The notes: a model not told the origin generated them from the sequence alone. 64,000 bases of DNA from an uncultured Prevotellaceae bacterium (GCA_900318065.1 ONIY01000008.1:1-64000), one strand, 5' to 3'; shown: positions 34,253 through 44,600, counted from the stretch's first letter. Program-made: numbers and translations.

Positions 34253-34395
34253 AAATGTTTGTGTGTTTTGTGTAAATTTTAAAGTTAAACAATCGGGTTA
34301 ATTATGATTTTCACAAATATAGGAACTTTTTCTTATAAAACAAAATAATTTTCAAGTTTTTTTTAAACAAAGTGCATTTTTTTGTTGCGAGATGA

Positions 34396-34428
34396 TAAGA
34401 AAAGCGCCCTCATTTTATCATGAGGACG
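34396..34428 (-). terminator. Intrinsic terminator after the BspA-like gene
   Basis: CGCCCTCAT (34405-34413) and ATGAGGACG (34420-34428) pair with one G-U on the minus-strand RNA and are followed by CTTTTCTT. Confidence 0.75.
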
Positions 34429-34477
34429 TTTTTCTCAATGAATGAGGAATCCTATAAATCGATTGAGTGAGTTCACA

Positions 34478-37400
34478 TTATTTCTTGCTGCCAAGCAGGA
34501 TGTTGTAAATGAGTGTCACATCGCTCGAAGTGATGTTGCCGTCACCATTTTGGTCGGCATTGACAACCCCAGTGTAGTCATTGTTGAGAATGATGTTGTA
34601 GAGCAGTGTGATGTCGGTAGAGGTAACGTTGCCGTCACCGTTCACGTCGCCAGGAAGGATTGCTGGGCCTGGGCTCTCAAACTTGGCTGTTGTAACACCA
34701 TAGGCAGCGATGCCTTCTACAGCATAGGTGATGGGTGGTACTACGGTAGCATTCTCGGGCTTGGCACTAATCATCTTGATACCGGTCTGGTGCAAGGGGT
34801 TGGCTGGGTCATAAGCCACCATGCCTGGCACGCTGGTGCCCTCGCCGCACGAGATGTAGGCCCAGTAGATGTAGTTTCCGTCGCCAGTGATCTGTGTGAT
34901 ACCGGTAATCTCGTCGCCCGACCCTTCGAGCAGGATGGGTGAGTCGTCGATGAGCACTGCGTCGTCGGCAACGGTAGCCTGGTCTTGCTTAGTGGCGAGT
35001 GTGGCGAGTGAGATGCGGTAGAGGCCAGGAGTGGCATTGCCCACATTGTCTTTCTGAACGAAGAAGTAGAGATAGCCGTTTTCCTCGTCGATATAGAATG
35101 TGGTCATCTGCACGTTGTACAGGTAAACAGGCAGCTGCTCATTTTGATGATAGGCACCTTCATTGTCTGAAGCGCTGTATATCATGTTCTTGTCGAAGCG
35201 GAAAATGCCCTGGCCGTTAAACTTCTTGGCAACCCAGTAAACGTTGTTTCGGGTGGTGCCGTCGCTGGCAACCACATCGGTGGCGCGCATCTGCATTCCT
35301 GCGCCAATGGCACCCCATGTGATCTTGTCGTTGTAGTAAGGCAGCCATCCATTCTGCATGAAGAATGGCTGAGTGCCATAGAGTCCCACAGTGTCGGCGC
35401 TCATCTCGTGGATGCCCACGTTGCGGTCGGCAATGTATATCTTGTTGTCGATAGCCGAGATATACATCGAGAATGGATCCTCAAATGCCTTGTAACCCAC
35501 GTTGTTCAACACGGTAACGCGATACCACAGGTCGTCGGTCTTGTTCACATAGAACAACTCGCCGTCGCCGCCACTGGCCTGGGCGTCTTCGCCTTGATAC
35601 TGGAAGTAATGGCCTGCGCTGGCAACGTAGATGCGGTTCTTGTAGTTCTGGATGTTGAAGGCGTGCTCGCCGGTGTTGAACTCAGTGTCGATGATGTTGC
35701 CATCGTTGTCGCGGTACATCAGGCGGCAGTCCTTGGTGGCGAAGTAGAGGCCGCTTGGGCATCCCAGCACGGTGCCCTCGCCAGTAATTGATGGGTCGCC
35801 CTGAATGTTGAGATATTGCCATTGTGGAGCGGCTTCATAGTCGTTGACCGAAGTGGCGGCAACGTTGCAAATCACATTGCTCTGGCTGGGCTCAAACACA
35901 CCTGCGCCAAGCACTGGAGGAACCACGTTGCGCACTGTCAGGTTCTCGATGGTTGCGGGAACCGAGCCTTTCTCCATGTAGTTGATGTTGGCACCCAGGT
36001 CCATGTGCTTGAGCGATGTGCAGCCGATGAACGCGTCCTGGAACATGTTGGTGACAGTGTTGGAGATGTTCACGGTGGTCAACTTAGTGCAGTTGGCACA
36101 CAGGTTTTGTGGAATCTCTCGAACGCCTTCCTCAGTGTTAAGGGTCTCGAGGTCGCTCTCGAGGAATGCATTGGGATTAACTGTCATTCCTGCCTTGTAG
36201 GTGAACTCCTTGATGGCGGCGCGGTAGAAGCCGTAGTTGCCTATCTCATTGAGGGCAGGGAGATTAACGTCGGTATATGGCGAGAACGCCATGCCGTAGT
36301 TGTCGATGCTCACCACGGTGCCATTGTTGATGGCAGTGCCTATCTCGCCCTCATGAGCGGTAACAAGCAGGCGTGTGCCGGCGGCGTTGGTGAGAACGCC
36401 ATTATTCACTGCAAATGCGCTGTTGCCATCGGCAAGTTGAATGCTGGCAAGGTTCTCGATGGGACCAAATGCGGCATTGCCTATGGTGGCAACGGTCGAT
36501 GGCAGGTTGATGCCGGTGATGTTGTGAGAGCCGGCAAAGGCACCAGCCCCAATGGTGGTTAAGCCCTCGGGCAGTTCTATCACGCCCGTGAGACCGCTGT
36601 TATTGAACGCGCTTGCGCCAATGCTAGTGAGGCTGCTTGGCAGTGCTATGCTCTGCAGCGATGAGCAGCCGTTGAAGGCGCTTTGCTGGATTGATGTGAT
36701 GCTTCCCAGGAAGTTGACGCTCTCCAGTTGCGAGCAATTCAAGAAAATGTTCATAGGCACCGAGGTGATGGTGGCGGGCAACTCAATGCTCTTGAGGTGG
36801 TTGCAGCAATTGAATGCGCCTGAGCCTATTGTGGCAATCTTGTTGCCTTCCTCAAAGATCACTTCTTCTATGCCCGAGCAGCCCATGAAGCAACTCTGGG
36901 CGATGTCGAGCAGTTCGCCGCCCAGCACCAGTTGCTTGATAGTGGTGTAGTTGTGGAAAGGCTGTAGGTTGCTGGCATAGTCGGCAGTGTTCATGGGACG
37001 CAGAATGATGAGAGTGTCAAGCGGTGGCAGATCGGCAGCAGTGGCGCCAAAAGCGTTGCGACTGAACTTGAGTGGAGTCTCGCTTGCCATGATGGTGAGC
37101 TTGCGAACGCCTGTGTTAGCAAATTGATTAGAAATCAGTGTGCTTGTCACACCACTTGGGATGAACGCCTCGGTAACGTTGGGGCATTCCCAAATAGTGC
37201 CGCTACCCATCTTTGTTGCTGTCTCGGTGACGGGATAGTTGGTGAGGCTAGTGCATCCACGGAAGCAGTTGTTGCCATAGCTCACACAAGTGGCTGGAAG
37301 GTGAATCTCCTTGATGTCACGGCAGTTGACAAATGCGTTGGCATCGATGGCAACCACTGTGTAGGTGACGCCGTTGTACTCAAAAGTCTCAGGAATGTTG

Positions 37401-37636
37401 ACGATGTTGTTCTCGTCGCCAGTGTAGAATAATGAGTCCTTGACTGTTACACCATCTTCTTGATGAGAAGTGATAGTGTACTTTGCTAAGGTTGCATTAG
37501 TGCCACTGGTAGTCCAGTTGTAGCCAATCACGTCGGTGAGTTTGGCTGCATTGCTCGTCATGGCAACTATCAGTGCCATAACGACTAGAATACCACGCAA
37601 TAATGATAATCGAGTAGTTTTCTTGTTCATAGCCAT
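34478..37636 (-). CDS. BspA-type leucine-rich repeat surface protein with dockerin repeats
   Basis: The 1052-residue exported protein (hydrophobic leader about 12-30, LLRGILVVMALIVAMTSNAA) is built in its first 600 residues from BspA/LRR_5 repeats such as SIQQSAFNGCSSLQSIALPS and GVIELPEGLTTIGAGAFAGS. Such proteins are adhesins or host-binding surface proteins. A beta-rich region of about 350 residues follows, possibly a propeller-like domain (NKIYIADRNVGIHEM, YLYFFVQKDNVGNAT). The C-terminus has two dockerin loops, GDVNGDGNVTSTDITLLYNI and ADQNGDGNITSSDVTLIYNI, nearly identical to those of the M6 peptidase nearby. ATG codons at 37636 and 37630 are both possible. It is a single-gene unit. Confidence 0.85.
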   Translation of the reverse strand: MAMNKKTTRLSLLRGILVVMALIVAMTSNAAKLTDVIGYNWTTSGTNATLAKYTITSHQEDGVTVKDSLFYTGDENNIVNIPETFEYNGVTYTVVAIDANAFVNCRDIKEIHLPATCVSYGNNCFRGCTSLTNYPVTETATKMGSGTIWECPNVTEAFIPSGVTSTLISNQFANTGVRKLTIMASETPLKFSRNAFGATAADLPPLDTLIILRPMNTADYASNLQPFHNYTTIKQLVLGGELLDIAQSCFMGCSGIEEVIFEEGNKIATIGSGAFNCCNHLKSIELPATITSVPMNIFLNCSQLESVNFLGSITSIQQSAFNGCSSLQSIALPSSLTSIGASAFNNSGLTGVIELPEGLTTIGAGAFAGSHNITGINLPSTVATIGNAAFGPIENLASIQLADGNSAFAVNNGVLTNAAGTRLLVTAHEGEIGTAINNGTVVSIDNYGMAFSPYTDVNLPALNEIGNYGFYRAAIKEFTYKAGMTVNPNAFLESDLETLNTEEGVREIPQNLCANCTKLTTVNISNTVTNMFQDAFIGCTSLKHMDLGANINYMEKGSVPATIENLTVRNVVPPVLGAGVFEPSQSNVICNVAATSVNDYEAAPQWQYLNIQGDPSITGEGTVLGCPSGLYFATKDCRLMYRDNDGNIIDTEFNTGEHAFNIQNYKNRIYVASAGHYFQYQGEDAQASGGDGELFYVNKTDDLWYRVTVLNNVGYKAFEDPFSMYISAIDNKIYIADRNVGIHEMSADTVGLYGTQPFFMQNGWLPYYNDKITWGAIGAGMQMRATDVVASDGTTRNNVYWVAKKFNGQGIFRFDKNMIYSASDNEGAYHQNEQLPVYLYNVQMTTFYIDEENGYLYFFVQKDNVGNATPGLYRISLATLATKQDQATVADDAVLIDDSPILLEGSGDEITGITQITGDGNYIYWAYISCGEGTSVPGMVAYDPANPLHQTGIKMISAKPENATVVPPITYAVEGIAAYGVTTAKFESPGPAILPGDVNGDGNVTSTDITLLYNIILNNDYTGVVNADQNGDGNITSSDVTLIYNILLGSKK

Positions 37637-37825
37637 GTTTTTAATGTGTTAGTATTGGATTTTAAATGATTGTTAATCAGTGTGTTTTATGGTCTCAGAC
37701 TATCTTTTGTGATAGTGAGATGTGATTTTTGTTTGACAAATTTATAGAAAAAACAATAAAAATGCTTGCATTTTGTCTAAAAAAATGCAAAAAAGATAGA
37801 AAAAGATAATGAAAATGCAAGTTTT

Positions 37826-37856
37826 ATAAAAAAACGAGCGGCATCAAGCCGCTCGT
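37826..37856 (-). terminator. Intrinsic terminator after dgt
   Basis: ACGAGCGGC (37834-37842) and GCCGCTCGT (37848-37856) pair perfectly around ATCAA. On the minus strand TTTTTTTATA follows, 40 nt past the dgt stop. Confidence 0.9.
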
Positions 37857-37896
37857 TGATATATTCTTGTGGGTTGCAACTGGTGTGACGTAGCCG

Positions 37897-39231
37897 CTAT
37901 ACCGTGGGCAGGCTGATGCCGTCGAGCTGGCGGTAGAGGTTGAGGGCATAGACGTCGGTCATCGCGCTGATGTGGTCGAGAACGCCCTGGATTTTCTCAA
38001 ATAGGGTGGTGGCGTGCACATCATACTGTTGTGGGAACTTGTTCAGGAGCAGTTGCGAGTAGTTGCTCTCGGGGTTGAGAACAGCCTGTGTGAGCTTGTC
38101 GAGCAGGAGATTGATGATGCGAATACCTGCCAGGTCCACGTCAACGACATAGCTGGCGCGATACAGTTTCTTGAAGGCAAGGTCGCTGCAATGCTTGTAG
38201 CCCTGCTTGGGAAGGGGTGAGATGTTGTCGATGAGTGAACCCTCAAACCTGCCTTCCATTATCTCATCCTCATGCTCAACAAAGGTCTTGGCGCATTCCT
38301 GCACAAGCAATCCCACCACACACGAGCGCAGGTAGACGATTTTCTCGTTGGGGTCGGCAACGTTGCTCATGACTTCGCGCATGTGCTCTTTGCGCTCTTC
38401 GTTAAAGAGTCCTGTGAGCAGTTCTATGGTCTCTTCGGTGGAGATGATTTTGAGTTTGTGGCCGTCCTCTATGTCCATTACCTGATAGCAGATGTCGTCG
38501 GCAGCCTCTACCATATAGACCAGCGGATGGCGGCAATAGCGCTCTTCCTCAAGCTGGATAATGCCTAGCTCATGGGCGATTTTCTCGAAGGTCTCTTTCT
38601 CGGTGGTGAAAAAACCAAACTTGCCCTTCTTGCCGGCATGGCTCGATGAGTAGGGGTATTTCACTATCGATGCAAGGGTGGAGTAGGTCATGGCAAAGCC
38701 TCCTGGACGACGGCCCTTGAACTGGTGCACGAGGGTGCGGAAGGAGTTGGCATTGCCCTCGAAGTGGATAAGGTCGGACCATTGCTGTGGAGTGAGGCGG
38801 TCTTTGAACACCTTGCCGTTGCCGCTGCTGAAGAATTCGCCAATGGTCTTCTCGCCCGAGTGGCCAAAGGGAGGATTGCCCAAGTCGTGTGCCAGGCATG
38901 CGGCAGCAACTATCTCGCCCATGTTCCACAGCTTGTCGCGCCAGGGCTCACGCAAGTGACGCTCGTGAAGGCGTATGGCAATCTCGTTGGCAAGCGAGCG
39001 TCCTACGCACGACACCTCCAGGCTGTGGGTCAGACGGTTGTGCACGAAGATGCTGCCAGGCAGGGGAAATACTTGGGTCTTGTTTTGAAGTCTGCGGAAG
39101 GGTGAGGAGAAGATCAAGCGGTCATAGTCGCGCTCAAAGTCGCTGCGCACGCCACTCTTGCTGTCCTTATAATGCTCTAATCCCAATCGGGTGTCACAAA
39201 TCAGTTTCTCCCAGTTCATTCTATTTGCCAT
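37897..39231 (-). CDS. dgt: Deoxyguanosinetriphosphate triphosphohydrolase
   Basis: The 444-residue enzyme hydrolyses dGTP to deoxyguanosine and triphosphate and thereby tunes dNTP pools; some relatives also limit phage replication. The HD-domain metal ligands are visible: NRLTHSLEVSCVGR (first His) and AHDLGNPPFGHSGEKT (HD pair). Upstream, RSDFERDYDRLIFSSPFRRL is the conserved nucleotide-binding segment. Length is typical of the dGTPase type 1 family. A start five codons in (ATG 39219) is possible. It has a consensus promoter and a terminator, so it is expressed alone. The converging RecD-like gene lies upstream on the same strand. Confidence 0.93.
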   Translation of the reverse strand: MANRMNWEKLICDTRLGLEHYKDSKSGVRSDFERDYDRLIFSSPFRRLQNKTQVFPLPGSIFVHNRLTHSLEVSCVGRSLANEIAIRLHERHLREPWRDKLWNMGEIVAAACLAHDLGNPPFGHSGEKTIGEFFSSGNGKVFKDRLTPQQWSDLIHFEGNANSFRTLVHQFKGRRPGGFAMTYSTLASIVKYPYSSSHAGKKGKFGFFTTEKETFEKIAHELGIIQLEEERYCRHPLVYMVEAADDICYQVMDIEDGHKLKIISTEETIELLTGLFNEERKEHMREVMSNVADPNEKIVYLRSCVVGLLVQECAKTFVEHEDEIMEGRFEGSLIDNISPLPKQGYKHCSDLAFKKLYRASYVVDVDLAGIRIINLLLDKLTQAVLNPESNYSQLLLNKFPQQYDVHATTLFEKIQGVLDHISAMTDVYALNLYRQLDGISLPTV

Positions 39232-39262
39232 AGTCCTCTTGTGTTATTGGTTATTTCAGGTG

Positions 39263-39294
39263 CAAAATTAGTGATTATTTTTGTTTCAGTCAAA
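39263..39294 (-). promoter_or_regulatory. Promoter of dgt
   Basis: On the minus strand TTTG (39291-39294), 20 nt, TAATTTTG (39263-39270): full Bacteroidetes consensus 32 nt before the dgt start. Confidence 0.8.
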
Positions 39295-39327
39295 ATACTT
39301 CCCACATTATCCTTTGTCCTTTGGTCT

Positions 39328-40761
39328 TCATCCTTCTAATGGGCAATTGATGAGGTACACCTTGTTGCGGGCGCGGGTGATGGCAGTGTAGAGCCAGCGC
39401 AGGAAGTCGGCAGTGCTCAGCGCTTCGGGCATGATGCTGCCCATGTCGACAAACACGTTCTTCCACTGGCCGCCTTGTGCCTTGTGGCAAGTCACGGCGT
39501 AGGCAAACTTCACCTGTAGCGCGTTGAAATAGGGATGTTCTTTCATCTGCTTGTAACGCTCGCGCTTGTTGCCAGTGCACTCATTGAGCACCTCGGTGTA
39601 GAGCCGCTCACTTTGGAGCAATGTCAACGCTGGTGTGTCGCTTTGCAGGCTGTCGATGACAATCTTCACATCCATTTCCACATCGTTGTGGTCGGGCAGC
39701 TCCACGGTGACGTTGGCAAAATGCAGCCCATAGGCTACCTCTACCTCTCCCCACACACGGCGCACGCGCATCACGTCGCCGTTGGCAATGAAGTCGATGT
39801 TGTCGTAGTCTTTTGCCCAGTAGTAGTTGTTCTTCGACACAATGAGCATGTCGCCAGCACTGAGTTCTTCCTCTCGGTAAAGGATGGTGTTCCTTATGCC
39901 ACGGTTATACAATGTGGCGCGCTTGTTGCTGCGGGTGATGACGATGGTATCCTCAATGCCGTCGCGGTCATAGCAGTCGCTCAGGGTCTCGAGCAGAAAC
40001 TCGCCTGTAATCGCCTCAATGTCGGGGTATTGCGACAACTCCAGCTTGGGAGCCACGAGCTGGCCGCTGGTCAAGATTTGGCGCACCAGGGTGGCGTTCT
40101 GCAAGATTCCCGAGTCGGCGGCCTGGCGGGCAATTTGGGTCATCGTCACATCATAGACGGTGAGGCCGTAACGGCTCATCACCTCGCTGCTGAGAGCGGG
40201 ACTCTCGCTCTGTCCCACTGGCGGCAGCTGGGCTCCGTCGCCCATGAGCATGAGTTTGCAGCCTTGGCCGTTGTACACATAGGCCACCAGGTCGTCGAGC
40301 AGGCGTCCGCTGCCAAACATCGACATGTCGGCCTGTGAGTTGGATATCATCGACGCCTCGTCGACGATAAACACAGTGCTGGTGTGCTTGTTCTCGGCAA
40401 GGCTGAAGCCGTCGCTCAAGTAACTGTCCTGGCGGTAAATCTTGCGGTGGATGGTCAGTGCCGTGCGTTGGGAGTACTCGCTGAGCACCTGTGCCGCACG
40501 ACCCGTGGGAGCAAGCAGCACCACCTTGATGTTGCGGCGTGACAAGGCTTGCACCACAGCACCCATTAGCGACGTCTTGCCTGTGCCGGCATAGCCGTTG
40601 AGCAGCAGCACGCTGCGCTCGTCGCCATAGAAGAGGAAATGTGCAAAGGCGGCAAAGGCCTCTACCTGTCCCTGATTGGGCTCATAGGGCAATAACTCTA
40701 GCACATCGCGATAGAAATCGCTCGTGAGCTGGTCGTTGATATCGTAACGGGAATTGTCCAA
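39328..40761 (-). CDS. RecD/Dda-like SF1B DNA helicase
   Basis: The 477-residue protein is a superfamily 1B helicase of the RecD2/Dda kind, moving 5' to 3' on single-stranded DNA. Motif I is LLNGYAGTGKTSLMGAVVQA, motif II VFIVDEASMIS, motif III LMLMGDGAQLPPVGQSESP. The second lobe ends in the UvrD_C_2 block (AVTCHKAQGGQWKNVFVDMG, LYTAITRARNKVYLINCP). Unlike RecD2 proteins it has no long N-terminal extension, so it resembles the short helicases common in Bacteroidetes. Likely roles are repair or replication-fork processing. It lies just upstream of dgt on the same strand, with a dgt promoter between them. Confidence 0.85.
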   Translation of the reverse strand: MDNSRYDINDQLTSDFYRDVLELLPYEPNQGQVEAFAAFAHFLFYGDERSVLLLNGYAGTGKTSLMGAVVQALSRRNIKVVLLAPTGRAAQVLSEYSQRTALTIHRKIYRQDSYLSDGFSLAENKHTSTVFIVDEASMISNSQADMSMFGSGRLLDDLVAYVYNGQGCKLMLMGDGAQLPPVGQSESPALSSEVMSRYGLTVYDVTMTQIARQAADSGILQNATLVRQILTSGQLVAPKLELSQYPDIEAITGEFLLETLSDCYDRDGIEDTIVITRSNKRATLYNRGIRNTILYREEELSAGDMLIVSKNNYYWAKDYDNIDFIANGDVMRVRRVWGEVEVAYGLHFANVTVELPDHNDVEMDVKIVIDSLQSDTPALTLLQSERLYTEVLNECTGNKRERYKQMKEHPYFNALQVKFAYAVTCHKAQGGQWKNVFVDMGSIMPEALSTADFLRWLYTAITRARNKVYLINCPLEG

Positions 40762-40805
40762 AATCGCAAATTTTTTGATTTCACTGCCACAAATTTACAA
40801 AGTTT

Positions 40806-40838
40806 TTCGCTTATATCAAGAAAAAAGCATTATCTTTG
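40806..40838 (+). promoter_or_regulatory. Promoter of tRNA-Ser
   Basis: TATCTTTG (40831-40838) matches the -7 consensus; TTCG (40806-40809) lies 21 nt upstream in place of TTTG. The tRNA begins 40 nt further on. Confidence 0.6.
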
Positions 40839-40878
40839 CACCGCTTTTTTGAACTAAGATTATTTTGAGTGAATATTA

Positions 40879-40969
40879 GGAGTGGTGCTCGAGTGGCTGA
40901 AGAGGCACGCCTGGAAAGCGTGTAACCGTCACAAGCGGTTCCCGAGTTCGAATCTCGGTCACTCCGCCA
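40879..40969 (+). tRNA. tRNA-Ser (anticodon GGA), CCA encoded
   Basis: A class II tRNA with a long variable arm: acceptor GGAGTGG/TCACTCC region, D loop GAGTGGCTGAAGAGG, anticodon stem CACGC/GCGTG with loop CTGGAAA (anticodon GGA), variable arm TAACCGTCACAAGCGGTT, and T arm CCGAG-TTCGAAT-CTCGG. The discriminator is G (40966) and CCA is encoded (40967-40969), unlike the other tRNAs here. Confidence 0.93.
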
Positions 40970-40976
40970 ATGAGGG

Positions 40977-41026
40977 CAAGACAATGCGGTTAACCTTTTG
41001 GGGGTTCTGCGTTGTCTTGTTTTTTC
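40977..41026 (+). terminator. Intrinsic terminator of tRNA-Ser
   Basis: CAAGACAATGCGG (40977-40989) and CTGCGTTGTCTTG (41007-41019) pair with two G-U and are followed by TTTTTT. Confidence 0.85.
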
Positions 41027-41056
41027 TCGCGCCTGGGATAGGTTTCTTGACAGCTG

Positions 41057-41211
41057 GGGGGTGCGAGCCAGCGGCTCGCAATACTGGACTGCTCTTTTGA
41101 GCGCCGCTGGTGCGGCGCGATGCACGACGGCTGGTGTGGCGCAATACACGACGGCTGGGGGTGCGAGCCAGCGGCTCGCAATACTGGACTTCTCTTTTGA
41201 GCGCCGCTGGT
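41057..41211. repeat. Two 55-bp GC-rich palindromic repeats, 100 bp apart
   Basis: Copies at 41057-41111 and 41157-41211 differ at one internal base. Each contains the inverted repeat TGCGAGCC-AGC-GGCTCGCA and ends GAGCGCCGCTGGT. Between them are two shorter units (GCACGACGGCTGGTGTGGCG, ACACGACGGCTGG), and GCGCCGC-TGGT-GCGGCGC is another inverted repeat. This is a REP-like intergenic cluster; the stretch 41027-41314 holds no gene. Confidence 0.8.
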
Positions 41212-41237
41212 AATGGTTACTGCTCTCAATAATCATC

Positions 41238-41270
41238 AAGAGGTGGCATCTTTTTGAGATGTCACCTCTT
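41238..41270. terminator. Strong hairpin, possible terminator after trxA
   Basis: AAGAGGTGGCATCT (41238-41251) and AGATGTCACCTCTT (41257-41270) pair over 14 bp with one G-U/A-C irregularity. The T-tract is poor in both directions, so termination strength is uncertain. Confidence 0.5.
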
Positions 41271-41314
41271 GACTTGTAAACCGTGGTTTAGGGCTTATTG
41301 CTCTAATTGTGGGT

Positions 41315-41629
41315 TTACAGCAGGGCCTCGATTTTGGCTTTCAGTGCGTCCTTGGCAATTGAGCCCACATTGCGGTCTTTCAGTTCTCCATTGTTGAAGA
41401 AGAGAATTGTGGGGATGTTGCGAATGCCATATTCGGCCATGAAGTCGCCACCCTCGTCCACGTCATACTTGCCAATCTCTACTTTGCCTTCATACTCTTG
41501 AGCGAGTTCGTCGATGATGGGCGACACAGCCTTGCATGGTCCGCACCACTCAGCCCAGAAGTCAACTACCACGGGCTTGCCCGAAGCGATTACTTCATTG
41601 ATGTTGTTGTCGTTAAATGCTTTTGCCAT
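41315..41629 (-). CDS. trxA: Thioredoxin
   Basis: The 104-residue protein is a classic cytoplasmic thioredoxin, a disulfide reductant serving ribonucleotide reductase, peroxidases and others. The redox motif WCGPCK lies in VVDFWAEWCGPCKAVSP (Cys about 32 and 35). The cis-proline region appears as GIRNIPTILFFNNGE (about 70-84). There is no signal peptide. It starts 36 nt after the dnaE stop on the same strand, so the two may share a transcript. Confidence 0.96.
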   Translation of the reverse strand: MAKAFNDNNINEVIASGKPVVVDFWAEWCGPCKAVSPIIDELAQEYEGKVEIGKYDVDEGGDFMAEYGIRNIPTILFFNNGELKDRNVGSIAKDALKAKIEALL

Positions 41630-41665
41630 AATAGTTTGATTTTTTGTTGATTATATGTTATTTGA

Positions 41666-44600
41666 TTAATTGATAATGCTGTATTTAATTTTCAGTTCTT
41701 CGAGTTGCTCAATGAACTCTCGAGTGAGTGGAATCTTGAAGTTTGACCTCATGTCGATGTAGCGGTTGGTGGAGAGGTCGTGGATGCGGAACATGAGATC
41801 GCAACGGTTCTCGGTCGAGGCCTTGAGCTGGCTCTTGATGATTGCTCCCAGTTCGAGCTGTTTCTCGTTGAGTGCAATGCGTATTGCCTTCACCATCTTG
41901 CCCTTCAAGTCCTTGAGGAATGCGATGCTGCTCACCTGCAAGTTTATCTTGTCGTTATAACGGTTTTTCTGGTAGCTGCATCTCACGGCAATCGCCGTTC
42001 CCGGGATGCAGTAGTTGCGATAAGATGCAAACACGTTGTCAAAGAGCCTTAACTCGCATGTTCCCGTCTTGTCCTCAATCTTGAGGATGCCAAAGTTGTT
42101 GCCTCGTTTAGTGGGCCGCTCGGTGAAATCTATTACTATTCCTCCAAGCACAAATTCATGCCCTATCTTGTTGATTCCTTGCTCGTTGAAGTTCTTGATG
42201 GTAGAGTTGCATCCAAATTTCAACTCCATGAAGAACGGGTCGAGCGGGTGAGCCGAGAGGTAGATGCCCACCAGGTCGCGCTCACGCGAGAGCTTTTCAA
42301 TTGTGGGCCATGGCTCGGCCTTGGGAATGGCGGGCTTAGCGGTGAGTTCGTCCATCATGTCGCCAAAGAGAGTGTTGCTCTGCTGCTGCTTGTCGAGTTG
42401 ATATTGCTGTCCATACCTGAGCAGCACCTCGCTGAAGTCCTCGCCCTTGTTGTTCTTCTCAAAGAATGCCTCGCGAGCAACGCCAAAGCTGTCGAATGCC
42501 CCCGACAGTGCGAGAGCCTCGATGGCGCGGCGGTTGCATGTCGAGAGATTGACGCGTTCCACAAAGTCGTAGATGTCCTTGAATGGACCGTTCTTCTCCC
42601 TCTCGGCAATTATGGCGTCGACCGAGTTAGTTCCAAATCCCTTGATGCCGTTAAGGCCAAAGCGAATGTCGCCATCCTTGTTGGCGCTGAACGACTTGTA
42701 ACTCTCGTTGAGGTCGGGTCCCTTCACTGTGATACCCATCGCCTTGCACTCGTCCATGAACTTGCTCATCTTGTCCACGTCGCCCGAGCGGCTGAGCACG
42801 GCTGCCATATACTCGCTGGGGTAGTTGGCTTTGAGGTAGGCTGTTTGGTAGGCGACCCAGCTGTAGCATGTGGCGTGGCTCTTGTTGAAGGCATAGGAAG
42901 CGAAAGCTTCCCAGTCGCTCCAAATCTTTTCGAGCGTCTTCTTGTCGTGGCCTCGTTCCTCGCCGCCCTTGATGAACTTGGGCTTGAGTTTGTCGAGTTT
43001 GTCCTTCTGCTTCTTACCCATGGCCTTGCGCAGCACGTCGCTCTCGCCGCGTGTGAATCCTGCCAGTTGACGTGACAGCAGCATGACTTGCTCCTGATAG
43101 ACAGTGATGCCATAGGTGTCCTTGAGATACTTCTCCATTTCGGGGAAGTCGTAGGTGATGGGCTCTCGACCATGCTTGCGGGCGATGAATTGGGGTATGT
43201 AGGCCATAGGGCCTGGCCTGTAGAGCGCATTCATGGCTATGAGGTCCTCGAAGGTTGAGGGCTTGAGGTCGATGAGGTGCTTCTGCATACCTGCCGACTC
43301 AAACTGGAACGTACCCGTTGTCCTTCCCTCGCTATATAGCTGATAGGTTTTGGGGTCGTCGATGGGTATTTTCTCAATGTCGATGTCAATGCCGCGAGTG
43401 GTCTTGATGTTCTCGAGTGCGTCCTTGATGATTGACAGCGTTTTCAGTCCCAGGAAGTCCATCTTGATAAGTCCTGTCTCTTCAATCACGCTTCCCTCAT
43501 ATTGAGTGACCACAATGCGTGAGCCGTCCTTGTCGGGGGCGGTGCTCACGGGCACCCAGTCGGTGATGTCGTCACGGCCAATGATTACTCCGCAGGCATG
43601 CACGCCAGTGCCTCGCACGTTGCCCTCCAGTTTCTCGGCAAAGCGTATGGTGTCGCCAATGATGGGATTGCTGTTGTTGAGCTCGTTGCGGAACTCTGGG
43701 AAGCACTTGAGGCAGTTCTTGATAGTTATCTTATAGGTCTTGCCGTTCTCGTCCTCGGGCATGTCGCCGGGCTTGCTTGGGATGAACTTTGCCAGGCGGT
43801 CGCTCTCAGGGATGGGAAGGTCGTGAACTCGTGCCACATCTTTTATCGCCATCTTGGCAGCCATGGTGCCGTAGGTGATGATGTGTGCCACCTTTTCGGC
43901 ACCATATTTCTCGGTCACATATTTGAGCACGGCAGCCCTGCCATCGTCGTCAAAGTCGACGTCGATATCGGGCAACGAGATTCGGTCGGGGTTAAGGAAA
44001 CGCTCAAACAGCAGGTCATACTTGATGGGGTCGATCTTGGTGATTCCCAGGCAATAGGCTACTGCCGAACCAGCAGCCGAGCCACGTCCTGGCCCCACGG
44101 CGCATCCCAGCGAAGGCGCCACGCGAATGTAGTCCTGCACAATCAGGAAGTAGCCTGGGAATCCCATCTTCTTGATAGTCTCGAGCTCGAAGTCGATGCG
44201 CTCACGGTGCTCGTCGTCCATGTTGGGCCAGCGTTCCTTGGCGCCCTCATATACCAGGTAGCGCAAGTAGTCGTCCTCGTTGTCGAAGCCATCGGGCAGC
44301 GGGAAGTCGGGCAAGATGGGCTTGTGGTCGATAGAGTAGATTTCCACCTTGTCGAGAATTTCCATGGTGTTTTGCAGCGCTTCGGGCACATCGGCAAAGA
44401 GTTCATTCATCTCCTCTTGCGTCTTGAACCACTCCTGCTTGGTGTAGAGCAGTGCGTTGGCATCGCCCATGCGCTTGCCGGTAGAGAGCAGCACCAGTCG
44501 CTCGTGGGCATCGGCGTCGTCTTCGTTGACAAAGTGCGAGTCGTTGGAGCAAATCACTTTCACTCCCAGCTCCTGGCTAAGCTGCAGGAGCACTTTGTTC

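Noticed and set aside
35816..36562. 248-codon plus-strand frame inside the BspA-type gene
   Set aside because: Antisense shadow of a repeat-rich gene; periodic sequence in the real frame creates long open antisense frames.
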